A stretch of 64,000 nucleotides of DNA from Calliphora vicina (lineage: Eukaryota; Arthropoda; Insecta; Diptera; Calliphoridae): NCBI RefSeq assembly GCF_958450345.1, contig NC_088781.1, positions 72,241,240 to 72,305,239 on the forward strand. The letters are read 5' to 3'. Made by a program: the position numbers and the translations under genes. Shown here in pieces: positions 44,331-56,177 of the stretch. The number at the start of each line of letters is the position of its first letter. The first letter of the stretch is position 1. A model generated the notes under the pieces. That model was not told where the DNA came from. It worked only from the letters and a program-made list of their open reading frames with translations, and made no database searches.

Positions 44331-44562
44331 CAAAGTAAATTAATAAAGTAGACTCAGTAGAACAGCTGACTATTTTTTTACTTTGGTCTGAACTGTCAAT
44401 TCACTTGTGGTTGTTGTGGCGAACAATACAACAAGCCCAAAAGCAAAAACAACAACAGGCAACTTTGACAGCTCAGACCTTAAACCAAAAACAAAATTGC
44501 TTGTGGTTTTTGTAAATGTTGTATTTGTTGTAGTTCTGTCGCTACTTTATTAATTTACTTTG
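44331..44562 (-). mobile_element. MITE family B, complete
   Basis: 232 bp with the perfect duplication 'ctatgatt' (44323-44330, 44563-44570). First member of a MITE pile-up. Confidence 0.93.
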
Positions 44563-44574
44563 CTATGATTAAAC

Positions 44575-44754
44575 CAGTGGTACGCAAAAAGAGGCATTTA
44601 ATTTGTGTGCTCTTTTGGGTAAAAAATAAAATATCCACAACAACATCAAGAAACTGAATGAATTGTGTGTATTTTTACGCTCTATTACGCTCTTTTGTTC
44701 ACATTCGGGTTGTTTGACGAAAATCAACCTCAACAATATGAACGCCTACCATGG
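44575..44754 (+). mobile_element. MITE family E ('cagtggtacgc')
   Basis: Starts 'cagtggtacgcaaaaagag' and ends 'gcctaccatgg'. Flanks are 'gattaaac' and 'atttaaac'. The inverse copy at 58898-59082 has the same ends with a near-perfect duplication. Confidence 0.8.
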
Positions 44755-44762
44755 ATTTAAAC

Positions 44763-45108
44763 CAGGGAAAGGCAACCTATACTATTGCATTTTACGATTG
44801 TATTAGTTATACACTCTATCCGCTCTCACCACGAATCGGTGTTACCAGTAAAGTTTCGTCTCTTTTCCCCAATTAAAAATGTAAAATCTCATATTGTTCA
44901 TCATACATCTTTAAAAGTTGGGATATTTTTTTTTTCACTGGCAACGCTGATTCTTAAATTGTGCGATAAAAAATCGATACACAACATGCTTGTTTGAGTT
45001 CTCAAGCTAGACTGATTAAAAGTTGTTTATTTCTCTACAATGCGTGTGCACACGTACGTAAGAGAAGAGTAAATGAAAAACGCGGCGCCCATGTTTTGCC
45101 TTTCCCTG
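44763..45108. mobile_element. MITE family F ('cagggaaaggcaa')
   Basis: Ends 'cagggaaaggcaa' and 'ttgcctttccctg', duplication 'atttaaac' on both sides (44755-44762, 45109-45116). 346 bp, non-coding. Confidence 0.9.
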
Positions 45109-45547
45109 ATTTAAACCAGTGATGTTCACGCCATACAACAATTGTTCAAAAAATTTACACACATTTGTTACGCTCTTTTAAAAACTCTTGTTCATTCATC
45201 GTTTAGCAAGCGATGTAAACACATGCGACGGACTATCGTAATTTTTTTTCAGAAATTTGTTAAGCATTGTTGTTGGTTGTTTTTGAACGAAGCTTAGCAA
45301 ACACACGCGATTCAATTACAATTGAACACACAACAACAAAGTCAGAAATAAATAAAAAATTTTAGAGAATTTCGGCCGTATAATGTGTATTCGTTTATTT
45401 CCTTAAAATTTAAATTACATTAATTTAATAAATTTGTTATATCTGGCAAAAATTCTAACTCTAAACATTCTTTATTTTGTTCTTATTTTAAGTGTTTGAC
45501 ATTATGTTTGCTGGGTAGCTCTCTCACCAATACATCTTCATTTTTAT

Positions 45548-45978
45548 ACCCTTCACCATGAGTGGCAAGGGTATATATAAGTTTGTCATTCCGTTTGTAA
45601 TTTCCACATTTTTCATTTGCGACCCCATAAAGTATATATATTCTGGATCGTTATAGATAGCGGAATCGATATAGCCATGTCCGTCTGTCCGTCTGTGTGT
45701 TGAAATCAACTTTTCGAAGCCCCCAAATAACATACATACATGATTCATATATCAATATCTCCGGAATTCTTCCGGCTCGGTTGCTATTTAAAATCGAGAA
45801 AATCGGTCCACAAATGGCTGAGATATAAGGAAAAAACCAGGACAACCTCGATTTTTTACGTATTTTTGACCTATATCTGGATTACTAAGTCATTAATATA
45901 GACAATATGGATATCTAATGATAGATATTTCAAAGACCTTTGCATCGACGTATATAAGACCATAGTAAGTTGGACCTG
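45548..45978 (-). mobile_element. mini-me repeat, 5'-truncated
   Basis: Reverse copy from 'tacccttcaccatgagtgg' to 'agtaagttggacct', lacking the 'tcggctgtgccgaa' end. Confidence 0.8.
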
Positions 45979-46119
45979 GGCTGAGATATAACCAAAAAAA
46001 CAAAAAACAAAACACAATGTATTTTGTTATTGTTTTCCATGACGTCATGCAAATATATGTATAATAACAAACAAATCTTTATTTGTATGTATGTATGTGT
46101 TTTTTTGTCAATCTTCAGC

Positions 46120-46352
46120 AATGCGAATTTATATACCAGGTGGTGTCGATTCTACAACAAGTACAACATTTACAAAAACCACTTGCAATTTGTTTTTGTT
46201 TATGTGGTTTAAGCTGTCAAAGTTTGCCTGTTGTTTTTGTTACTTTTACGTTTGTTGTAGCATTCGCCGCAACAATCACAGGATAATTGACAGCTCAAAC
46301 AGCATTAATCAGCTGTGCTATCAACACCACCTAGTATATAAATTCGCCTTGA
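46120..46352 (+). mobile_element. CAAGGCG-type MITE
   Basis: Starts at a degraded 'caatgcgaatttatatacc', with core 'caaagtttgcctgttg' and 'gtagcattcgccgcaa', ending 'aaattcgccttg'. Related to the fragment at 27892. Confidence 0.75.
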
Positions 46353-46848
46353 GAGAGAGCTTTTTATAATGTGTTCTCAAAAGAGCAACTCTCTCACGCG
46401 TACACAGAACCAGTGTTGCTATATGTTTTTTGAAGAAAACTTTTTATTTCTAAGTACATACTAAAATTACAAAACCCAATTCGTACATATACATATGTAA
46501 TCAAACTGAGATAATTTATGTGAATTTAGTGCTGGAGACACTTTCAATATATTCAAATCAATCTCCCCATTTAGTGAATGAATTTGGGGACTATCATTTT
46601 GAAATCATCGGTTCAACTTATTGATATCAATATTCCAAAAAAAAATATTTTTTTAAAAATAAAACTTTTTGCGTCTCAAAAACCTTGTTAAAAAGGGAAA
46701 ACTTGACATATAGTAACACTGCACAGAACACATATTGTACAAAAACAACAACCACGTTGTTTGAGCACGTTGCTTTTGCGCTTAATTCATTTTTGTTGTT
46801 GTTTGTTGCTATTGTCAACAAATAATTGAGCAACGCAACCACTCCAAG
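46353..46848. other. Unassigned AT-rich DNA
   Basis: Nothing recognised. Confidence 0.3.
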
Positions 46849-47038
46849 CAAGGCGAATCTATAGAAGGTGACGACAGAACTACAACATGTACAAAAACAA
46901 CAAGTACTTTGTTTTTGTTAAAAGATAGTCGAACTGTCAAAGTTGCCTGTTGTTGTTTTTGCTTTTGGGTTTGTTGTATTTTTCGCCACAACAATCACAA
47001 GTGAATTGACAGTTCACTTGTCTAAACAATTCGCCTTG
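46849..47038 (+). mobile_element. CAAGGCG-type MITE
   Basis: 'caaggcgaatctatagaagg' to 'acaattcgccttg', with the shared 'ttttcgccacaacaa' core. The flanks match only at 'actcc'. Confidence 0.75.
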
Positions 47039-47142
47039 ACTCCCATATTGTTATTCTATTTTTTTAGCCGTTTTTAAACATGAAAGTAAATAACAAACAT
47101 TTCAGAAAAAGCTTTTTGTTCGATTGTTGTGTTTAATTCTTT

Positions 47143-50100
47143 TAATACCCTTCATCGTAAGTGCCAAGGCTATAACATATGTATATTTAAGTTTGTCATT
47201 CCGTTTGCAATTTCTATAAAATTTTATGAAATTTCAACAGATTATGTAAACGATTCTATATTGGATTTGCTGTTACGGTTCCATATGTGTTCTCCTATTT
47301 TAAGATTTAATTTTAATCTTATATACAGGGATGGAAAATTATATTTTTGTTCCGTATTAAAATAGTATTAGAAAATTACTTTCTTCATCACCAGAGTACT
47401 TAAAATTTTAATATTACTGTAGCTTTATGTTGTAAACAGTCATCTGTTATCACAAAATTGTCTATAGAAAGTACTGTTGAATACGAGATTTTCTATAGAA
47501 AATGCTGTTATAATAGACAAGATTTTTAAAGAAAATGCTATTTTTCATACGATTTTCTATAGAAAAAATACTGTTATACACAACATGTCCAAAAAATATA
47601 GTTATAGACAAGATTTTCTATAGAAAATTATTTTATTTTCTATAGAAAAATGTTACACTCAAGATTTTCAACAGAAAATATAGTTATACTTAAGATTTTC
47701 TACAGCAAATATTGTTATACACAAGATTGTTTATAGAAAATATTGTTCTACGCAAGATTTTCTATAGAAAATATTGTTCTACGCAAGATTTTCTATAGAA
47801 AATATTGTTCTACACAAGATTTTCTATAGAAAATATTGTTCTACACAAGATTTTCTATAGAAAATATTGTTCTACACAAGATTTTCTATAGAAAATATTG
47901 TTCTACACAAGATTTTCTATAGAAAATATTGTTCTACACAAGATTTTCTGTAGAAAATATTGTTCTACAAGATTTTCTATAGAAAATATTGTTATACTAA
48001 AGATTTTCTATAGAAAATATTGTTATACTAAAGATTTTCTACAGAAATTATTCTTATACTCAAGATTTTCTACAGAAAATATTGTTCTACACAAGATTTT
48101 CTGTAGAAAATATTGTTCTACACAAGATTTTCTATAGAAAATATTGTTCTACACAAGATTTTCTATAGAAAATATTGTTCTACACAAGATTTTCTATAGA
48201 AAATATTGTTCTACACAAGATTTTCTATAGAAAATATTGTTCTACACAAGATTTTCTATAGAAAATATTGTTCTACACAAGATTTTCTGTAGAAAATATT
48301 GTTCTACACAAGATTTTCTATAGAAAATATTGTTATACTAAAGATTTTCTACAGAAATTATTCTTATACTCAAGATTTTCTACAGAAAATATTGTTCTAC
48401 ACAAGATTTTCTGTAGAAAATATTTTTCTACACAAGATTTTCTGTAGAAAATATTGTTCTACACAAGATTTTCTGTAGAAAATATTGTTCTACACAAGAT
48501 TTTCTATAGAAAATATTGTTATAGACAAGATTTTCTATAGAAAATATTGTTATAGACAAGATTTTCTATAGAAAATATTGTTATAGACAAGATTTTCTAT
48601 AGAAAATATTGTTATAGACAAGATTTTCTACAGAAAATATCGTCATACACAAGATTTTCTATAGAAAATATCGTCATACACAAGATTTTCTATAGAAAAT
48701 ATTGTTATACTAAAGATTTTCTATAGAAAATATTGTTATACTAAAGATTTTCTACAGGAATTATTGTTATACTCAAGATTTTCTACAGAAAATATTGTTC
48801 TACACAAGATTTTCTGTAGAAAATATTGTTCTACACAAGATTTTCTGTAGAAAATATTGTTCTACACAAGATTTTCTATAGAAAATATTGTTCTACACAA
48901 GATTTTCTGTAGAAAATATTGTTCTACACAAGATTTTCTGTAGAAAATATTGTTCTACACAAGATTTTCTGTAGAAAATATTGTTCTACACAAGATTTTC
49001 TGTAGAAAATATTGTTCTACACAAGATTTTCTGTAGAAAATATTGTTCTACACAAGATTTTCTGTAGAAAATATTGTTCTACACAAGATTTTCTGTAGAA
49101 AATATTGTTCTACACAAGATTTTCTGTAGAAAATATTGTTCTACACAAGATTCTCTATAGAAAATATTGTTATAGACAAGATTTTCTACAGAAAATATTG
49201 TTATAGACAAGATTTTCTACAGAAAATATTGTTATAGACAAGATTTTCTACAGAAAATATTGTTATAGACAAGATTTTCTACAGAAAATATTGTTATAGA
49301 CAAGATTTTCTACAGAAAATATTGTTATAGACAAGATTTTCTACAGAAAATATTGTTATAGACAAGATTTTCTACAGAAAATATTGTTCTACACAAGATT
49401 TTCTGTAGAAAATATTGTTCTACACAAGATTTTCTATAGAAAATATTGTTCTACACAAGATTTTCTATAGAAAATATTGTTCTACACAAGATTTTCTGTA
49501 GAAAATATTGTTCTACTCAAGATTTTCTACAGAAAATGTTGTTCTACACAAGATTTTCTACAGAAAATATTGTTCTACACAAGATTTTCTATAGAAAATA
49601 TTGTTCTACACAAGATTTTCTATAGAAAATATTGTTCTACACAAGATTTTCTATAGAAAATATTGTTCTACACAAGATTTTCTATAGAAAATATTGTTCT
49701 ACACAAGATTTTCTATAGAAAATATTGTTCTACACAAGATTTTCTATAGAAAATATTGTTCTACACAAGATTTTCTATAGAAAATATTGTTCTACACAAG
49801 ATTTTCTATAGAAAATATTGTTCTACACAAGATTTTCTATAGAAAATATTGTTCTACACAAGATTTTCTATAGAAAATATTGTTCTACACAAGATTTTCT
49901 GTAGAAAATATTGTTCTACACAAGATTTTCTGTAGAAAATATTGTTCTACACAAGATTTTCTGTAGAAAATATTGTTCTACACAAGATTTTCTGTAGAAA
50001 ATATTGTTCTACACAAGATTTTCTGTAGAAAATATTGTTCTACACAAGATTTTCTGTAGAAAATATTGTTCTACACAAGATTTTCTGTAGAAAATATTGT

Positions 50101-50803
50101 TCTACACAAGATTTTCTATAGAAAATATTGTTATAGACAAGATTTTCTACAGAAAATATTGTTATAGACAAGATTTTCTACAGAAAATATTGTTCTACAC
50201 AAGATTTTCTGTAGAAAATATTGTTCTACTCAAGATTTTCTACAGAAAATGTTGTTCTACAGAAGATTTTCTACAGAAAATGTTATTCTACACAAGATTT
50301 TCTACAGAAAATGTTATTCTACACAAGATTTTCTATAGAAAATATTGTTATAGACAAGATTTTCTACAGAAAATATTGTTCTACACAAGATTTTCTGTAG
50401 AAAATATTGTTCTACTCAAGATTTTCTACAGAAAATGTTGTTCTACACAAGATTTTCTACAGAAAATGTTGTTCTACACAAGATTTTGACCTATATCTGT
50501 ATTATGGATATCTAATGATAGATATTTCAAAGATCTTTGCAACGACGTATATCAGACCATAGTAAGTTGGACCTACAATGGGTCAAAAATCGAAAAAATA
50601 TTTTTTAACCCAAATTTTTTTTTTTCACTAAATTTAAAAAAAAAAAAAATAAACAACAATTTCGAAAAAAAAATTCCAAAAAATTGGAAAAATAAAATTG
50701 TATTTGTGTTTATCTAAAAATATTTAAAAATTTTATTTTAAAGTATAATTTGGTGAAGGGTATTTAAGATTCGGCACAGCCGAATATAGCTCTCTTACTT
50801 GTT
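47143..50803 (-). mobile_element. mini-me-like element containing a 31-bp satellite array
   Basis: The left border is a diverged mini-me 3' end ('agtgccaaggctataacata', 'aagtttgtcattccgtttg'). The right border, 50487-50803, is an ordinary mini-me 5' half ending 'ttcggcacagccgaatatag' and 'ctcttacttgtt'. Between them lies a 3-kb tandem array. DINE/Helentron-associated elements are known to carry internal tandem repeats, which fits. Confidence 0.6.
47452..50486. repeat. 31-bp satellite array, about 98 monomers
   Basis: Monomer 'acacaagattttctatagaa' plus 'aatattgttct', period exactly 31. Each unit holds the palindrome 'attttctatagaaaat'. Variants at the palindrome centre (ctatag / ctgtag / ctacag) and spacer (ctacacaag / atagacaag / atactaaag) occur in blocks. 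The first 300 bp are more divergent, as at a decaying array edge. The 79- and 130-codon frames inside are artefacts of the period. Confidence 0.97.
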
Positions 50804-50832
50804 ATTTTGAACATCACTGATTTAAACCTTGT

Positions 50833-51432
50833 TATACCATTCACCTTCGTGAGAAGGGTATATATAAGTTTGTCATTCCGTTTGTAATTTCTACATTTTT
50901 CATTTCCGACCCTATAAAGTATATATATTCTGGATCCTTATAGATAGCGGAGTTGATTAAACCATGTCCGTCTGTCTGTTGAAATCAATTTTCTGAAGAC
51001 CCCAGATATCTTCGGGATCCAATTCTTCAATAATACTTTCAGACATGCTTTCGAGAAGTTTGCTATTTAAAATCAGCAAAATCGGTCCACAAATGACTGA
51101 GATATGAGGAAAAAACAAGACAACCTCGATTTTTGACCTATATCTGGATTACTAAGACATTAATATAGACAATGATAGATATTTCAAAGACATTTGCAAC
51201 GACGTATATAAGACCATAGACCATACAATGGGTCAAAATCGTAAAAAAAAATTTAAAAAAAAACTTAAAATTTAAAATATAATAAAATTAAAATAACAGT
51301 CGAAAAAAATTTTTTACCGAAAAATGAAAAAAACAACTGGAAAAAATAAATATTTAAAATTTTCTAATATATATAATGGTGAAGGGTATATAAGATTCGG
51401 CACAGCCGAAAATAGCAATCTTACTTGTTTTT
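50833..51432 (-). mobile_element. mini-me repeat, near-complete
   Basis: From 'taccattcaccttcgtgag' to 'ttcggcacagccgaaaatag' and 'cttacttgttttt'. The microsatellite is reduced to 'ccgtctgtctg'. Confidence 0.8.
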
Positions 51433-52420
51433 ATACTTAGGCAAAGAATAATAACAAGTGAAACGCTGTCAAAAAAACCTAAGTCGGTTGTCAAAAAAAA
51501 CCTAACTATATGAATGTATTGGTAACATATTGTTTATAATATAAACTTTATATGTATTGGTGATTAAACCACTTTCACCACACTCCTCAAACACACAGGG
51601 TTGTAAAAAAGAGACCTTAAAAATTATAACAAAATTTTATTAAAATTAAATTTAAAAAATCGAACAATTCTCAAATTATTTATTTTATATTTGACCTGTA
51701 AAAGTTTTATAAATATATTTTTCATCTTGTTATTAAATAATTTGTGCAAAAATTAAACTTATTTGAATTTTGTATTAATTTTCAATACGAAATTTTACAA
51801 ATGTGTTTTTTTCAAAATGGGAAAAAAAAAAATTTAAAAAAAAAATTAAAAATTAAAAAAAAAAAATTTTTAAATTTAAAATATAATAAAATTAAAATAA
51901 CAGCCGAAAAATTTTTTTTCCCGAAAAATGAAAAAACAACTGGAAAAAAAATAAATATTTAAAATTTTCTAATATATATAATGGTGAAGGGTATATAAGA
52001 TTCGGCACAGCCGAATATAGCAATCTTACTTGTTTTTATACTTAGGCAATGAATAATAACAAGAAGTGAAACGTTGTCAAAAAAAACCTAAGTCGGTTGT
52101 CAAAAAAAACCTAACTATATGAATGTATTGGTAACATATTGTTGATAATATAAACTTTATATGTATTGGTGATTAAACCACTTTCACCACACTCCTCAAA
52201 CAGGGTTGTAAAAAAGAGACCTTAAATATTATAACAAAATTTTATTAAAATTAAATTTAAAAATCGAACAATTCTCAAATTATTTATTTTATATTTGACC
52301 TGTAAAAGTTTTATAAATAGATTTTTCATCTTTTTATTAAATAAATTGTGCAAAAATTAAACTTATTTGAATTTTGTATTAATTTTCAATACGAAATTTT
52401 ACAAATGTGTTTTTTCAGTT
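51240..52420. repeat. Tandem duplication, period about 605 bp
   Basis: 51240-51815 is repeated at about 51845-52420: mini-me end, then 'aacctaagtcggttgtcaaa', 'caccacactcctcaaacac' and 'gaattttgtattaattttca' all recur at a constant offset of about 605. The copies differ by few substitutions and short A-run indels. Confidence 0.9.
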
Positions 52421-52715
52421 TTAATTTCAACACCCAAAAATTGAATGTCAACAAAAATAAAAAATATATTTTTCATTTGTGCAAAATAAGCATGTTTCGG
52501 TTAATTTAATGGTTTAAATGTGTAGAAAAAAATTAAAAAATTGTATGTGATTGTGAAAGTGTGTGTTAGAAGTGCAATTTTATTGCAATTTTCAATAAAA
52601 AGTTTTGAAGATAAATCTCTCTCTCAAGTGTGTTGAATTCACATACTACTTGTATGTGAGAAGAGAGAGAAGTTGTTGTTAAAAATTGAGAGGCTTCCCT
52701 TCTTGTTATTCTTTG
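52421..52715. other. GA/CT-rich repeat DNA
   Basis: 'ctctctcaagtgtgttgaat' and 'catactacttgtatgtgaga' are the inverse of 42960-43030. Confidence 0.5.
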
Positions 52716-52883
52716 GCTACTACCATAGAATAATATATCCATAGAAGCGTTACTGAGAGGGAAAAAACCTAAGTTTGTTGTCAAAAACCTAAGTCGTGAG
52801 AATGTATTAGTACAAAGTTTTGAGATTGTGTTGGTGCCTACCATAGGGTACAACTAGAGGCACAACTGAGAGTAAGCTGAGAG

Positions 52884-53793
52884 CAGTGCTGCCAACTTTT
52901 TTTTGGAGAAATCGTCAATTTTTAAAAAAAAAATCGTCAAAATCGTCAAGTTAAAAAGAAAAATATCGTCAAGAAATCGTCAAGACAAAAATACGTTAAA
53001 AATACCAAAAACATTTTTTTCATTAACTTTTTAAATATTTTTATTGTATTTACATGTAAATAAAGTTATTATGGTATTATGTGACTTTAATCTGGTACAT
53101 TTCTGTTTGACATTTTTTTAATAAGTCATTTTTAATTGCTATATTAAAACACTGAGAATTATTTAACTTAAGATAATCTTTTGAAAACAATATTCCTTAT
53201 AATGTTGAAGAATCCAAAGCATTTCTGATTTTTGTTCTATTTAAATTTACAATATTAAAAATTCTTTCAACGTTGGCCGACGAATGTGGTAGTGCCATTA
53301 AACTCGAAAGAAATTATGTTAAAATTGGGAAGGCCATTGCATTATTGACTCTCTTTAAAATAGAAATATTTTTCCAATGTTTGGAGTTCGGGGAATTTCA
53401 TATTACGTAATTCTCGAACTTACTTCATTATCAGGTTCTTTTCCATTTAATAAATTTGGAATAAGTTTGGCCAATTGGAAAATTGAATATTTTTTTTTGT
53501 TGAATGTAGTTTAATCCTTTTTGTTGAATGTAGTTTAATCCTTCTAAAAGTTTATCGCCAAAATCAAAACGTTTTAAAATTTGTGAAACCAATTCAATAT
53601 AAAATTGGACGCTGTCTGCCTTTCAATTTGTACATTGCAAAAGGGGACTTACAATATTTTAATTTTAGGAAAAAAGGTTACCATATGTTTTTCTTTTAAA
53701 AAATCATCATTTTTGTTCGCGGGAAAAATTAAAAATCGTCAATTGTCATTTTAATAAATTTGACTTAAAAAATCGTCAAAGTTGGCAGCGCTG
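52884..53793 (-). mobile_element. hAT element with a recognisable transposase C-terminus
   Basis: Ends 'cagtgctgccaact' / 'agttggcagcgctg', duplication 'gctgagag' (52876-52883, 53794-53801). The empty site survives at about 58336 ('agtaagctgagagtaacaa'). On -, about 53206-53304 reads LPHSSANVERIFNIVNLNRT then KIRNALDSSTL, the hAT dimerisation block of ZNF862-like transposases. Sub-terminal 'aatcgtcaa' repeats. Confidence 0.92.
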
Positions 53794-54309
53794 GCTGAGA
53801 GTAACAATTATTCCTCTCTTCACACGTACTTGTGATATGTGAATTCAACATACTTGTGAGAGAATTTAACACATCAAAATACTTGAAATTTTACCTTTGA
53901 TTTTCCGACTAAATACAGACCGAACCACTTTATTACACTTCTATACACTATTTTATGATTTTTTTTAACAATTTACAGCACATTTTATTTCCGAAACTCG
54001 TTAATTTTGCTCAAACGAAAAAAATATTTTTTATTAATTTTTGACACTTAATTTTATTTGTGGTGGAATTTAATTTATTGAACAGAGTTTAAATTTTTGG
54101 TATTGAAAATAGAAGAAAATTTACATAAATTAAAATTTAAACATTTTTATACAACTCAGCGTGTCTGGTGAAAATTAAAAAGGCACCAACACAATCTCAA
54201 AACTTTGTACTAATACATTCTCACGACTTAGGTTTTTTACAACAAACTTAGGTTTTTTCCCTATCAGTAACGCTTCTATGGATATATTATTCTATGGATA
54301 CTACCATAG

Positions 54310-55032
54310 CATGATAAAAATATAGAAGGTAGTTTCAATCAAATTTTTTTTTTCAAATAAGGTTTTTTGAAGTTTCCTTATTTTGCAAAAGCGTTGCCAC
54401 ATTCCTAAAAATGATTTTTATTTTTTTTTTTTTTTTATTTAATTATTATTTTCAACAACCTAGCTTATTGGCCATAATCGGTTATAAATTTCTACTTAAT
54501 ACTATTTTAGAGAAATTTTTTACAAAAAATGTGTAATTTATAATTAGTATTTAAATAAAAATGTATTAAGTATGTTGTGTTGGAAGTTAATGTATTAACT
54601 GAAATATTGCTTTTAAGGAAATGGTCGGAGCACGCCATTGGCTCTTTTAGCAAATCTTCTTCGCAAGTTTTACATACATCCAGCCTTTAAAAAAATTTAC
54701 ATTTGAATTTTTGCAAAAATATTTGGTATTTTCGAAGTTGGGGAAAATGCAACTCATGTTTGTTAAATCTTAAAATAATGTTCACAAATTAGCTTTGAAA
54801 TATTTGAAAATGAAAATCTTACCTTTGATCCCAATTTGATAGTAAATATTTTTTATATTTTTTTTAATATTTTTCAAATTAATGAAAATTATGTATTAAT
54901 TTTTTCACAAACTTCAAAGAATATATGGGAAAATTTTTAATTAATATGGTATTACTATTTTATCGAAAACGTCAAAATCCTTAAGCATGTCAGACGTAGA
55001 ATTTTAAAAAATAAAGAGAGAATGAAACTACC
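54310..55032 (-). mobile_element. P-superfamily element, copy 2 (reverse, one end lost)
   Basis: Full terminus 'catgataaaaatatagaagg' at 54310; the other end stops at 'gaatgaaactac'. On - at 54600-54770 a decayed THAP domain survives: MSCIFPN.ENTKYFCKNSN, then VCKTCEEDLLKEPMACSDHF, which includes the Cys/His pair lost in copy 1. A LINE tail interrupts it at 54418-54512. Confidence 0.8.
54418..54512 (-). mobile_element. LINE 3'-tail insertion, reverse copy
   Basis: Inverse of the tail at 19860-20066: T-rich start, 'aacctagcttattggccata', 'ataaatttctactta'. Confidence 0.7.
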
Positions 55033-55044
55033 ATAGGGTACAAC

Positions 55045-56030
55045 CATAGTAGAAAAATAGAAGGTAGTTTCATTCTCTCTTTATTTTTTAAAATTCTACG
55101 TCTGACATGCTTAAGGAATAGTAATACCATATTAATTAAAAATTTTCCCATATATTCTTTGAAGTTTGTGAAAAAATTAATACATAATTTTCATTAATTT
55201 GAAAAATTTTTACCCCAATTAATAATAGATGATGAAGAACAAATTGAGGCAAATAACTTTTGATCGTATTTTATACTTATGTATATTTATATGATTCTTT
55301 TTATAGATTACAGAATATCAATAAACTGAGCAGTTATTGGACAGTATTTATAAATTAAATGATATAGAATTTGACGGCTTGGAAAATTTTGCCGGTTACA
55401 TTATTTCAAAAATGGGTCTTACCGTATTTGGATTGAGAACATCGGAAGGAATAGATGAAAATTATACATATACAAATTTATTGTCAGAGGGTGGATTATA
55501 CAAACCAAACACTAGTTTTTTAAGCCTCTGGAACGTTTAAATTAAATTTTTTTTTTTTAAATTTAATGAAAATTCTTTGTCAGGTAGCCCAAATTATATG
55601 TTAAATTTTTTTAATTCAACTAATGTTAATTTGGATAAAAAAAATTTTAAAAGGTTTTATCTTGGGAGAACATATTTTGGAATTCGGTTTTTAAACCGCC
55701 ATTTAAAGGATACAAAATATGTTCATAGTAATAAAAAAATGAAAAAAATTCTTACTTAATATACCTATAAAAATAGTCAACGTGTTTTAATAATAAGTAA
55801 GCGAATGTTAGGAATTGAATCATTAACTTCCAACACAACATACTTAATACATTTTTATTTAAATACTAAATTATAAATTACACATTTTTTGTAAAAAATT
55901 TCTCTAAAATAAAAATCATTTTTAGGAATGTGGCAACGCTTTTTATAATGCTCACAAAATAAGGAAACTTCAAAAAACCTTATTTGAAAAAAAAAAATTG
56001 ATTGAAACTACCTTCTATATTTTTATCATG
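55045..56030 (+). mobile_element. P-superfamily element, copy 3 (C-terminal remnant)
   Basis: Ends 'catagtagaaaaatagaagg' and '...atatttttatcatg', perfect duplication 'ggtacaac' (55037-55044, 56031-56038). 986 bp. Frames 55337-55540 (FDGLENFAGYIISKMGL ... LLSEGGLYKPNTSFL) and 55577-55759 match the P/THAP9 transposase C-terminal pattern (AG.I..K, S.GGL..PS). The THAP and catalytic parts are deleted. Confidence 0.88.
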
Positions 56031-56177
56031 GGTACAACCATGGTAGAACCAACCAGGTACAATTATTAGGTAGAGTTTTCAATATTTACCCCTACAACGT
56101 CAAATAACACATTTACTCTCATCACTTTTTATTTTGTTTTCGGAATGTTTTGCACGTTATATTAAAACTAACACATA

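Larger units (their letters stand above)
45117..50819 (+). mobile_element. hAT MITE family C split by about 5.3 kb of later insertions
   Basis: Left part 45117-45547 and right part 50804-50819 together match the complete copy at 20379. The outer duplication is 'atttaaac' (45109-45116, 50820-50827), the same octamer used by family F next door. Everything between, including the satellite, arrived later. Confidence 0.88.

Noticed and set aside
47452..50486. CRISPR-like array of 31-bp repeats
   Set aside because: Units are contiguous with no unique spacers and the genome is eukaryotic; it is a satellite.
50097..50489. 130-codon frame in the 31-bp array (RFSIENIV...-type repeats)
   Set aside because: Period 31 gives a 93-bp three-frame cycle with no stop; variable monomers break it elsewhere and there is no start context.
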